This document shows, piece by piece, positions 35,262 to 46,027 of a stretch of 64,000 nucleotides of DNA. The DNA comes from Zantedeschia hybrid cultivar. Its lineage: Eukaryota > Streptophyta > Magnoliopsida > Alismatales > Araceae. The stretch spans positions 25,955,614 to 26,019,613 of the forward strand of contig JARZZO010000008.1 of the NCBI GenBank assembly GCA_030544215.1. The letters run 5' to 3'. The notes beneath the pieces were generated by a model. It had not been told where the DNA came from. It was given only the letters and a program-made list of their open reading frames with translations, and did not search any database. Position 1 is the stretch's first letter. Each line of letters starts with the position of its first letter. The position numbers were made by a program, and so were the translations under genes.

Positions 35262-35423
35262 ATACTTACCTGGACGGGGTCGATGGGTGATCAGAAAGGC
35301 CCATGGCCTAGGTTGGCGGCCCACATTGCACTTGGTAGGGGCGCCAGTCTACCATCTCCCCAAGTGGGAGAGTGGACGTCATAATTTGTGATAGTGGGGG
35401 CCTGCGTTCGCGCGGCCCCCTCC
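35262..35423 (+). ncRNA. U1: U1 spliceosomal snRNA, copy 1
   Basis: The RNA starts ATACTTACCTGG, the conserved 5' end that pairs with 5' splice sites. Stem-loop I follows (GGGTCGATGGGTGATCAGAAAG), then the U1A-binding loop word ATTGCAC, the stem CTCCCCAAGTGGGAG, an Sm-type site and a 3' stem with a TTCG loop (GGGGGCCTGCG / CGCGGCCCCC). Two details are unusual. The Sm site reads AATTTGTGA where copy 2 has AATTTGTGG. The U1-70K loop GATCAGAAAGG departs at one position from the usual GATCANGAAGG. The promoter is intact, so it may be expressed. The 3' end is placed by length. I am sure it is a U1 gene and less sure it is functional. Confidence 0.95.
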
Positions 35424-38010
35424 CTAACCCTAATTTCAAAATTTTCGTCATCGATATTTTATAAATGTTTATAAAAGGGTGGAACTAGCAGTTGTTATAA
35501 AGTCTTACCTTTTTGTTGTGGACGATGAGGAGCTTTGATTTTCCCAGTTAAGCATTTGCACATCCGTGAAGCAGGGTGGTGTAGTTGTGCAACTAATGAT
35601 TTCTAGGAACAAAAGCCACCTTGGCTAATTATAGTGATCTCCGCCGGTAAGGCCTCACCTGTGATTTTTAGTAGCAGCAAGACCCACCTTGGCTAAACCA
35701 TAGCGTATGTGTGCAATTTGTGTTACCAATACAAGTAGGTGGGGATGAAAAATGTTATTTAACGGTGAAGATAATAGTTATATTCTTCCTTATCTTTAAA
35801 AAATACACCTTTGACTTTTATCGTTATCTTTAAAAGTTAGTAGAAATGGATACGTAAAGGTTAAATTACGTTCGACACATTTTCACACAAACAAAATTGA
35901 GTTACAAATTCTTCATTCAGATGCATGAAACATGATTATCATAAGACAAGTATAGATGTAATTCTTTCTAACTTCAAATTTATCATGTGAATAAATATAT
36001 AACATAATAAAGTCACACTTATAAAAAAATTAAATTAATCAATTACTAACTGCACGTAAAAGAAAATCTAAAAAGTAAGTACTATATCATCTCATATAAG
36101 TATATATTATGGTGCCGTGCGTTAACTTTCACATTTGTCAAGTTTTTTTAAAGATTTGTTGTTTTCATGACTATGTTATATTGTAATATTATTATACAAA
36201 ATATACTAATATTTTTATAAATATTATTATATTATAATATAAAATACAAAAAGACGGACAAACGGATTGCATGATACAGAAAAAGTTGTTTCCTTTTCTA
36301 TGATGATATCCTTATTCTTCAATTTTTATCCACATATGTCCTTTAAGCCACAGATAAATACGGATATTTTAGGCTATCCTTTTATGTTTTCATTTCTACT
36401 GATAGGTTAAAGAGCCTCTCGCTTATATTTGCATAAGATTTTTCTTTCTTGAAGGGAAGTCATGGCTTCAAGTCACACATTAGGTGATTCTGTAGGAGGG
36501 CAGATTTGTCACATAGGCTCACTAGGAGCTATCTCGAAGTATTCCATGTAGGTGATGAGATCCATAAGGATATTATTATTTCTTGCAATAGGACCTCTGA
36601 ATTTAAAATAACTATCTAAAGAAGATGAAATTGCTGTACTCACGCGCAAAAAAAACTCTCCTACTAAAGAGAAAAATTAATATGTGTTAATGTCTTTACT
36701 TTATTAAAGAGGCCTTGCAAATAATTCTGACCTTAAATCTGTGTCAAATTCTCCCCATTTGCATCCCTACTTAACCTCTGATGTAGCACCAAGATTTTAA
36801 GGAGAGTTTCTAGTTAAGAATTGTGGGTTAAACATGCGTGGATATCCTCTTTGCTCTTGTCTAAGCAGTAATAAGAACTTTAGTGGAACTAGCTATTCTG
36901 GAACGCATGTAATTTCTCCCATCCTTCTATATTAAACTTGTTTCACACTGATAGCCTAGTTAGGCAGAGAATTTTAAGAATATTCTGGACCAGTGCACTA
37001 AGGTCAGTTTGATTGATTAAGGTTCATTTGGCGAAGAATAGAATCCCTAAATTTTAAAATCAGAGTCTTGAAGTCACCGATTTTGGTTTACATTGATTTT
37101 AGACTGAAAACCGAAAGAAGAGTCAACCTAAGGCAATTTATAATAATCCCAAGATATAAAAAAATAACTAAAATAATTTACAACAATCCAAGTACAAGAA
37201 AAATGCCATTTTAAGACTATTTATGACCTTTTATGATATTTTACAGCTCCTAATTTGTATTGGTGCAACAGAGCGGTGGGATTCTTGCTGCGAGTGTATC
37301 ACTTCTTTCTAAGGCCGTCTGATTAAAGCTAGGATCATTCAGATGTTAAATTCGGATGGTCTCAAATTGAAAAATTTAGAAAAAAACATGTAGTCTCTAA
37401 TTTTAAAGATCGGAGGATCGTTATCAAACGATGCTCACTTACACATCTCCTTCTTAGAAGCCAACTCCGACATTTTTTTTCATGGGTTTGATCACATAAA
37501 TGAGCAGATCTTTCTCAGTTTGGCAAATTAAATCATTTTGCTGTCTCGGACTAAGTCTGCATGTCCCCTCCTGCAAATACAGCTTAGAATGGCATACGCC
37601 CAAGCTTGTTTTTAACTCTTTTACCAGATTAAGATGTGAAACCCAAGCCCAAACTATTTCGGATTTCGGTTTCCCATGATGAAACTGATGAGGCCACCCA
37701 CAATCCCGATATCTAAGGTTCGGGTCCTCAAACACATCCCACGTTAATAAATAGGATCCTCTCCGACTAATTGCGAGCATTCTTAGTGGCCTGTGTAGCT
37801 CTTACAAGGGGGAACACTTCATCATTCCTCAAGCAGCTTGGAACCTCTTTACCTGCATATACTTGATTTGATCAAGATTAAGAACGAAAGACGACAGATT
37901 TCCCTCTAGGAAACACCCATCTGTGTCTTCCATCATGGCTGGGGTATGGATGATCAATGCAGTACTATGCCATTCGACTTGCAGGGAGGGAACCCTGAAA
38001 CAGCCATTTT
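35424..38010. other. Intergenic between the two U1 genes
   Basis: The sequence just after copy 1 (TAATTTCAAAATTTTCGTCAT) is also found after copy 2 and may contain the 3'-end signal. The rest is AT-rich with no gene. A 108-codon frame on the minus strand at 37454-37780 has no domain that I recognise. Confidence 0.5.
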
Positions 38011-38062
38011 AGCCCTACATCGCTTAGTCTTTGTTTCGGTGCGCAGGCTACTGGCTATAAAA
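38011..38062 (+). promoter_or_regulatory. snRNA promoter: USE and TATA of U1 copy 2
   Basis: AGCCCTACATCG (38011-38022) and ATAAAA (38057-38062) are again exactly 34 bases apart, with the RNA start 30 bases after the TATA box. Confidence 0.88.
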
Positions 38063-38086
38063 CAAAACACCTACAACAGGGCAGTC

Positions 38087-38248
38087 ATACTTACCTGGAC
38101 GGGGTCGATGGGTGATCCGGAAGGCCCATGGCCTAGGTTGGCGGCCCACATTGCACTTCGTGGGGGCGCCAGTTTACCATCTCCCCAAGTGGGAGAGTGG
38201 ACGTCATAATTTGTGGTAGTCGGGGCCAGCGTTCGCGCGGCCCCCGCC
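38087..38248 (+). ncRNA. U1: U1 spliceosomal snRNA, copy 2
   Basis: It starts ATACTTACCTGGACGGGG and aligns with copy 1 without gaps over 162 bases. It has the ATTGCAC loop, a standard Sm site (AATTTGTGG) and a 3' stem around GCGTTCGCGC. The U1-70K loop reads GATCCGGAAGG, so it too departs from GATCANGAAGG at one place, a different one from copy 1. The 3' stem opens TCGGGGCC, not TGGGGGCC, which costs one pair. It lies 2825 bp downstream of copy 1 in the same orientation, with related upstream DNA, so the pair arose by tandem duplication. Confidence 0.95.
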
Positions 38249-38771
38249 CTAACTAATATCAAAATTTTCATCACAAATCTCGTATTGGTGGTGAAATCTT
38301 ATTATGATGTGTACATTTGGGTGGACCAGCCCAAATGCGATCAAATTGGTTGGATTAAACTCGGGCTGACCCTATTAAAACGTTGGGCTAGGTTGGGTTC
38401 GATTTGGGCTGCCTGGCTTCAACCATACTTGCGTGCCGTGGGTTTTTGAAAATTTTTTAAGTGGGCCTCAGGTGTCCTGTATGTCTATGTAGGCTAATCT
38501 CCCATCTATAGGTCATTTTTAAGTGGTCCTCAGGTGACCTGTATGAACATATACGGCATCTCGGGGCCTACTTAAAAAAATTAAAAATATTTTTTTATTA
38601 TTTATTCACTACAATCAGGAGAGTGCAACAAGTATCACTCGTCTTATAGAAGTGATCATTGCAGTGGGACAGGCATGAAAGAAGGATTGTGAGAGATAAG
38701 ATTTGAATATGGTGGACAACTCAGGCTGGCCCAACCCAATCTATGCAAATATGGATTCACTAAAAATGAGT
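38249..38771. other. Intergenic, decayed repeat
   Basis: No gene seen. Words such as 'gggttgg', 'cagcccaaat' and 'tggcccaaccc' at 38310-38450 and 38725-38750 suggest a decayed hAT-like element into which the MITE at 38772 inserted. Confidence 0.35.
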
Positions 38772-39056
38772 GAGTTAAACTTGCTGCACTCACAGCCGGT
38801 ATTACGTTAGTTGTCAGTGTTTTTAATTAAAAAAACTTTTAAAAAAAATGGTCAGCCTCATGACTCCCTACATGGTCATACAATATTTTTTACTGTTTAT
38901 TTGATGTCGATTTTTTAATTTTCATCTTTCTTTAGATCGTCCGATCCAAAATCAGATGTACAGTCATGTAAGGGGGCAGGCACAGACTAGAAAAACTTTC
39001 AAAAGAAGTTTTTTTATTTAAAACTACACTGACTGCCAATGCAGCAAGTTTTACTC
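38772..39056. mobile_element. Long-TIR MITE (Mutator-like), 285 bp, perfect 9-bp TSD
   Basis: The left end GAGTTAAACTTGCTGCACTC and the inward-read right end GAGTAAAACTTGCTGCATTG are inverted. The family word GGTATTACGTT is present on the left. The flanks AAAATGAGT (38763-38771) and AAAATGAGT (39057-39065) are identical over 9 bp. No coding capacity. Confidence 0.88.
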
Positions 39057-39174
39057 AAAATGAGTTGACCAAAATTGGGCTAGGTTGTTTCTGAATTCCA
39101 GCTGGTCCAAATTCAATTTCAACCCACCTAACTTACTAAGTTCCACTGTACACACTGGCCAACTAAGTTTGAGT

Positions 39175-39843
39175 TAGGACTATCAACGGGCCAGAGACGG
39201 AAACGGAAATGGCACCTTACGTTTCCGTTTCCTATAAGATTTATCGGAGACAAAAACAGATACATAAGTGAGTGTTTCCATTTCCACATCCATTTCTGCT
39301 TTTAAATAGGAAAGAAGTAAACGGAAGTTTTTGCTATCATCATCGCTATTCTCTTTTTGATAAACTTTCTTCTAGTAATTAAAAAATTTAAACATACAAA
39401 ATTTTAATATATATAAAAAATAATAATCTATGAATTTTAAATTTTAAAATATACTTTATCTATCAATATAAATCTACAAATGAATATATCCAAACATGTG
39501 TCATAAAATCATATTAAATTTTTAAATAGTTTCCAACTTCTTACTGTGGCCTTGCTTTCATCAAACTGTTAATAAATATTCTCACTGTTGGATATAAGAG
39601 ACATCTATCTAATGAGTTCAATTTTTATCTTACGTATAGATATATAGATACATGATAATTCGAAAATGGAAACGGATTAACGGATGCGAAGATGAGTGTT
39701 TCCGTTTCCGACTCCTATAATTATCGGATATCTATTTTCGTTTCTTATAACTTAACAGGTAGTTTTTAACGGATTTCCGTATCTATTAATAAAAATGAAA
39801 ATGGAACAGATAATCGAAACTCAGATATTAATTGACAGTCCTA
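39175..39843. mobile_element. hAT-like MITE, ~669 bp
   Basis: The ends TAGGACTATCAA (left) and, inverted, TAGGACTGTCAA (right) form a 12-bp TIR with one mismatch. Inside, near both ends, are repeated ACGGAAACGGAAA / TTTCCGTTTCC words, a feature of hAT subterminal regions. I could not see an 8-bp target duplication. No coding. Confidence 0.6.
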
Positions 39844-41082
39844 ATCTAATCATAAAAGGAAAAAACAAAAAACAAAGGCAATGAAAAGGCCTAGCCCTTG
39901 AATCCCAGATCCTCGATCTCTCTTTTCTTTTCCCGATCCATGATGTACAGGTGTATGTGACCCAGTGGATGGACTCTCACCCTCGGGCATTTGGTTCTGC
40001 AACGATTCGATCCCTATAGTCGTTGGTCTTAAAGGCCTCAAAGTCCATCCACTGGGCTATCACCCAAAAGAAGTGTACTAGCTACCCAGCACAACATGGT
40101 GTCTGTCACGAGACCATCTGGTCATTTAGATGACTGAGTGCTGCCAATAAGGATGCGTTCGGTGTGGTCAGATTACATGCAGAGGTCTTCCAGAAAAAAT
40201 TAATCAATGTACTAATTATCTGGTGATTCAAAACTTGGGACTACCAAAAAATAACCCCGCTGATTATCTTCGAATCTGAAATTTGGCATTGGTCTTCTGA
40301 TCAACCTTTTAAAAAAAAAAAAAAACAACTGTGCATATAATTGATTTTATATTTACCTTTTAAAGGATTAATAGCTACTTTTTTTGTTTATATTTTACTT
40401 TAAATGAGCAATTTATAAGTGAATTAGTACGTTAAATTTGGCAAACGTTGACTATCCGATAATATACCGATAATTGGTTCCATGTGAATATTAAAAAGTT
40501 GTTTTGGATACACATGTTTCTGATAGCTAACGGATGGCCGGTGATGCTATTGTATTCTCTAAGGTGCACCCTATTTCCTTTATCATCACTTTCAATTGAA
40601 TATACCATGATCATCGTAATGGAAAACGCACTGCAACAAATATGCTTGGATGACTGAGAAATAATTAAGGAGTACCTCACTTTGTTTGTGGAATAAGTCC
40701 TGAATAGGATGTTTTATTCTCCTAAAACCTTTTAACCTACTTTGGTGGAGGAGAGTGCTAATTAACCAAGGGTGCTATGGGTTATACCAGGAGTTAAGCG
40801 GAATAATATGAGTATTTTGAATTCTTTATTCCACTCTTTATTCTCTTCTTTATTCTACTTATTCTTACTAAATTACTTGAAATAGCGCAGTGCAATTTTA
40901 CTTATTCTGAGTGAAATAACAATAATTTACCAAATCAAAATATCTCTTATTTTAGGTTAAGAAATCTCCAGAACCTTATTCTGGTTTAAGTTATTCTGCA
41001 AACAAAGTGAACTGTTTACGAGTAAAAGTTTTAAAGAATACAAACAACTTTTCCTCAGATAGAAACTATCGAGGGTAGCTGA
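39844..41082. other. Intergenic; includes a SINE-like inverted repeat
   Basis: No gene seen. Apart from the inverted repeat at 39961-40056 it is AT-rich, with repeated 'tttattc' words at 40825-40865. Confidence 0.4.
39961..40056 (-). repeat. SINE-like segment bounded by a perfect 15-bp inverted repeat
   Basis: CCCAGTGGATGGACT (39961-39975) and its exact inverse AGTCCATCCACTGGG (40042-40056) enclose 66 bp. Read on the minus strand, ATAGCCCAGTGGATGG fits a pol III A box and GGGATCGAATC, about 30 bp on, fits a B box. It could be the head of a tRNA-derived SINE. Confidence 0.45.
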
Positions 41083-41261
41083 GATATGTCCATGCTCTTG
41101 GTTTTGCCGTCGTTGATATGTCCATGCTCTTGGTTTTGCCGTCGTTGGGCAGTTGTTTGGCTTCTGTTTGGACTTGTTCTAGCAGGGATCGAAGTACATA
41201 TTCTGCATATCCCTTGTCCCTTGGCCGTCTCATCTATCTAATAAAAAAAAAACAAAAAAAA
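41083..41261 (+). mobile_element. Probable 5'-truncated LINE end with poly(A) tail
   Basis: The segment ends in an A-rich tail (41241-41261). The flanks TAGCTGAGATATG (41076-41088) and TAGCTGATATG (41268-41278) look like a target duplication. It opens with a perfect 32-bp tandem repeat (41083-41114 and 41115-41146). There is no coding left, so the LINE call is an inference from the tail and flanks. Confidence 0.4.
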
Positions 41262-41541
41262 GCAGGATAGCTGATATGATCTCAAGCCTAAACAGCTATT
41301 CGGAATAGGATTTGGAGTACTCCAGTTGATTTGACCAAATAACATCCTGCTACTTCATGAAATCTTGCTATATATATGAATAGGAATAAAAAAACACTTC
41401 CACTCTCTTGGACTTGCACATAATGCTAAAGTCCACTCTCTTTACTAGTTGTTTTTACAGCATAGGACATACATAAGCAGTATATACCTATTTTAACTGC
41501 GCCTCTAGGGCCACATAATTTATTCTCAAATGTGAAGTTTA

Positions 41542-43060
41542 TCAGTTAAGAATGGCCTTAAAAGGTGGCTTGACAAATGCTGGTGATGGATCGTATCTTC
41601 CATAGTCATCTGTTTTAACCTTGAGAATTCTATGATAAGCGCCTGCTCCTCGTCCACTCTGGAAGAACCTCTCCGGCGTCTCCTGCGAAGGATTCGAACA
41701 CAAGGCTAGAGGCTTTTGTTACTTGCAAAATAAGCTGGGGATAGGAATATTATCATATTAAGCCAAAGCGTTTGCTAACTATTATTAAAACGAAACGTCC
41801 AGTAGCTCGGTGGGACGCCACCTCCACCCCCTCTCCAAGGGGAGGTCTCGGGTTCGCGCCATCTCGATGTCATGGGCGGACATTTAAATCCCGACTTTGA
41901 CGCCTATTTAGGTGGTAGGTTCGTCCCTTCGGGTGCAGTTTGTGTTTATCTCCTCTCTAAGAGAAAATTTCTATTCCAAAGTAGGTTCGAATCCAACTCC
42001 TTTAAGTTGGGGCTCATGTGTCCAACCATTGAACTATTACGTCCAAAAAAATAAAATAAAAGAAAACTCCAATGAAGTCTTAATTAGTAGGGATCCCCAT
42101 CTGTCATCTTTGAAGCATATGCATGCAGTTGAAGGGCTGTGGGATATTACATACCTAGAGAACACCTCACGAAGGCTGCAGGAAATTTGCAAGAGAGACA
42201 TAAAACCTAGAGAACATATGGCCATGGTCATGTACGTTGACCTAATTTTCTTGTTCCAATAAAAAAAAAATATTATTAAGAATATTATAATTAGAGTTCG
42301 GTGATTCTCAGTATTTCTTTAATTAATTGCTTCTCTCTCATGTCCTAGCTCTAGCTCTCTGCTTCCCCATTAACTACCGTTCTTCACATTCCTCTTGTAC
42401 TAATTACAACATTTAGTATTCAGACCTAGCATTCCAACCAATAGGGCATTAGACACTATGCTCGTCGCCCTTAAGTTTTGAAGGTACCTTGGTGACTGCT
42501 CCAATTCTTTCTGTTGATCTATCCATAGACTTCTGTGACATGCCTGGAAGAACAATTTCCAGTAATATTATGAGAAAAATGCCATTATCAACTTCGAAAA
42601 ATAAAATTTTCATAGAGCAGTAAGCTGGCCAATGTTATCTCATGAATTATACTGAACAATCTCTCCATATAACTCGCCTGTAGTTCCTCACAAACAATAC
42701 GTACCTTGAAACAAAACCATTCAGTTGGCAGGCCACCCCGTTGCACTTGAACATGCGTAAGCTATTGGACAGATTTGAGAGACTATATATATATACATCT
42801 ACTACTTCTCTAATTAATGAATCCAAAATGTGACAGGTTAAGAAGATTACATTAGTCCCAAAGAACCCATGAAGATGGGGGAAACAAACTCCGGAGTAGA
42901 CATGGGTAACTAACTCACAGATATCACGGTGACTAGCTAAAAACACAAATATTAGAGAGGATTAACCATGAAATAGAGACCGAGACTAACCTGCAGAGGA
43001 CGTCGAATAAACCAGTACTGATGCTGAGACGAGGAGGAAGAAGAGGAGAAGAGTCTTCAT
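41542..43060 (-). CDS. CIF: CASPARIAN STRIP INTEGRITY FACTOR-like peptide precursor, 3 exons
   Basis: Three exons on the minus strand join in phase to an 88-aa secreted precursor. Exon 1 (43060-42991) encodes a signal peptide, MKTLLLFFLLVSASVLV..SSA; an in-frame ATG at 43084 would add eight residues. Exon 2 (42543-42488) encodes MSQKSMDRSTERIGAVTK and exon 3 (41682-41542) the rest, ending TGA. Splice sites are GTTAGT/TTCCAG and GTACCT/TCGCAG. The last 21 residues begin DYGRYDPSP and end KPPFKAILN. This fits the CIF family (DYG..SPSP..RPPFKLIPN): Asp-Tyr for sulfation by TPST, two Pro of the kind that are hydroxylated, and the terminal Asn. CIFs are released by subtilases and bind GSO1/SGN3-type receptors in the root endodermis. 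Two C-terminal changes (Leu to Ala, Pro to Leu) are unusual. Intron 2 holds a SINE-like repeat. Confidence 0.85.
41798..42055 (+). mobile_element. SINE-like element in the CIF intron
   Basis: TAGCTCGGTGGGA (41803-41815) fits a pol III A box, and GGGTTCGCGCC (41850-41860), about 35 bp on, fits a B box. The segment ends in an A-rich tail (AAAAAAATAAAATAAAAGAAAA, 42043-42065). A tRNA-type head with an A-rich tail suggests a SINE of about 260 bp. I could not fix a target duplication. Confidence 0.45.
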
Positions 43061-46027
43061 GGGATCTGGAGAACGAGGACCCATGCTCAGAAACCTCTCG
43101 TCCAAATGCACTTAACAAGTCTTCGTTCCTTCTCTTGACAGGGGAAAGAGGAAAGTGACTTGGCCTCGCAGCTGCACTGCGTAACGGAATGTTTTAATGA
43201 GCTGATTAAAAAAAAGACGTATGGGTTTGCCAAGAGGTCCGCAATCCCAGTGGGAAATAACTGGACAACGCCAATATTTTATTGAGGTAAAGGGAGGTGT
43301 CATTTGTGCTCATGATTTCAAAAACCAAATGGAAAAGTGGAGGTTGGTCACTTTGTCCATGGCAATGAGCGTGAATGATGTGGGAGGTGGTTGTTGCCTG
43401 GCGTTACTTGTGTTGAAGGCCACCGTGTGTGAGCCCTCACTGTTGTACGGAATTAACCAGACTGTCCTTTAGATTCTTTAAATCATGCTTCCAGAGTAAT
43501 ACTTGCTGCTATGCTTAACACTGATTGCAACCACTAGCCAGTGCAGGATTGCTGTATGAAATAGGATCTTTAAGCCTCCTTCCCTTGTGCCTTTGTGCGT
43601 CGTCAAACACATGGTGAGAGGAGGTGATGGGATACTTTGTCCAATGGGATCACCGGAATTGGACACTGCGGGCCAAATGGAAGGATAGAGAGACTTGGAT
43701 CATTGAACTAGATGGGTTAGTGGGGTCACTGAGCTGATCCAGTGGAGTCACTGGGCATTTCTCATGCATTCCCTAAAAAAGAATCCAATAATCCAGTGGA
43801 GTCGCATGACCCCACTAGATCTATGCTAGATCCTCCCCTACGCGCATAGAGGTGCAAGGGAGAGGACCAGATGATCCCAACCCATTTCGACCAAAAGTGC
43901 AAGGTTGCAACTGCGTTGCAGCTGTGCATTGCAGCAAGTATTATCCCATACTCCGAACGCTTAGTAGTTGTCTAAACTTGTAAATAAACAAACCCTGCTT
44001 GATCTATGCCATTAGTAGGAAATTATCAATGTCATCGTCGTCATTAGCATTTTATAAAGCTTAACCCCCATCGCTTAGGAACGTGCATGGATCAGGCGGT
44101 CGGTGCATGCCTGTCGAGGAAGGTAGTAATTAAGGAGAAAAAGATAGTAGTTAGAGTATACACAAATTGCAGAATTTCCCCTTCTTTAGGGTTCTTTCCA
44201 TGATGGAGAATCAATTGGACTTCGACATAATGGGCCCATCTCGTAGAATGAATTACCAACTTGTTAATTGGTTCCCATTAGACTTTGATAGCTTGAAAAC
44301 AACACTGGCTAGGCAAGTAATTATAGTTCCACATAAAGATAAAATATCCCAACTCCTGAAGCACTTCCACTTGCAATCTCCATCTTGTAAACTACCGAAT
44401 TATAATAGTCTGCCCATGCTTGTTTAAACAACAGATTTTGCCGTAGAATAATACTTGTATCTATTCATGATACGTACTTGCTGAATGATTAATTAGTGCC
44501 CTTTTCTCTCCGTATAAATCGCCAAGAAATGCAAACGGGGGACGATTGTTCCATTTAGGGTTCATCAACTATTTCATTTACTTGCTTCGCTTAGACATCC
44601 ATCCCTTCGCGCTTCGGCAGCCCTATCTATCTGCACGCAGGCCACAAACTTACTGTCTTTAGTCACCTAACCTGGGAACTATCGATACCAACATTGGTTT
44701 TGCTTGCTCACCAGACACGACATCTTTCCTCTCCATCGCCTGGCTTGGACAAACCCCATCATAGAAGGCCAAGACTATCATTGAAATCTGCAAACAACTA
44801 CTATCCAATGAGAAGATTTGTATACAATTTACCCCTAGATCTGGCAACAAGGCCGCTTATATTTGTGCAAAATTTGCTTGTGATGCAAATTCTGATGCCA
44901 TCTGGAATCCTTCCGTGATTTCTTCTAGTATTATTTCTGCTTTACTACTTGATGTACCTGAACTGATTTCCTTTAGTACTTGAATGAAGTTTTATTGGTT
45001 GAAAAGAAAAACAGACCCCACCAGAATTTTCTTAAAAAGGAAAAATTCCACAATGCATCACTGCGTTAATCCTGCAACTTTCTACATGGGCTCCCGTGGA
45101 GGGGAACAAGCGTTATATAAACACAATGACCCATATGGAAGAGAGATGATGATGATGGTACTGGGGTGTACTTTTCTCTTGGCACCAGTAAGGAAGAGAC
45201 GTAGAATAGTCCTGCGGACAGCTAGTGCTCTCAATTGTCCCCAACGACGGAGAGAAGAAAGCAGACGACACTTGAAATGGACAACGGTGGAGAATAAAGG
45301 GAGATCCCACTGCTCTCTAAAATATGCAGGGTCGTGCTCTCTTCGTGCAAAGTGAATCGTTAAGATTAGTTTATAACAGCTAACTTGAACCTCCCGCACA
45401 ATAGAATTAAGATTGTTCGCTCTATTTTCTCTGCATCATTTGTATTCCACTTTATTCTGTTGGTCTCCTTGTTATGACAAGAGAGAAGTGAGGAAAATAA
45501 GGAAAAAAAAGTTTACTGGTTTTTGGAGATTCTTGGCCAATGAGATAGAGTGGAATACCATTACTATAAGCAAAATAGAGTAGATGATCTAATCTGTTCA
45601 ATTTGTGTCACTCATTTCATTGGATTTCCATGCCCCTTGCATGCGCTACTACAATCAAAAGTTCTGGTACCCGTAAACTTCACAGGAATAGAAATTGCAG
45701 AGGATCTTGTTCTGGGCATGGCGTCCCGGGCAAAGAACTAAAAACAGACTGGCAGGCTATCAGCTACACATGACTTACCCATTTTGCAGTTCAGCCTCAT
45801 ATGAAATAGGTGATCACATGTAAAGGAGGTAACATGAAGAGAGGAAGAAAGCTCGGGGAGCAAACATCTCTCCACTGTTGAGATCATCCAACAAATTTTA
45901 TGAGATTGTTGCATCACTGTTTCATACACACAGAGGTGAATCCAAACATCGGATGGCCGAGGCCGTCACTGTACTCTTCAATGTGCAGTTATAGGTTTCG
46001 GCTGTCCTACTGCTGGATCCTGCATAT
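43061..46027. other. Intergenic between CIF-like and DnaJ-X genes
   Basis: The first few hundred bases should hold the CIF-like promoter, but I see no clear TATA box. A TATATAA on the minus strand near 45113-45119 sits in front of no recognisable gene. The 123-codon (plus) and 105-codon (minus) frames at 44984-45399 lack domains and are left uncalled. Confidence 0.5.

Noticed and set aside
44984..45399. Two overlapping frames of 123 and 105 codons, with a TATATAA nearby
   Set aside because: No recognisable domain, no splice sites and no second line of evidence on either strand.
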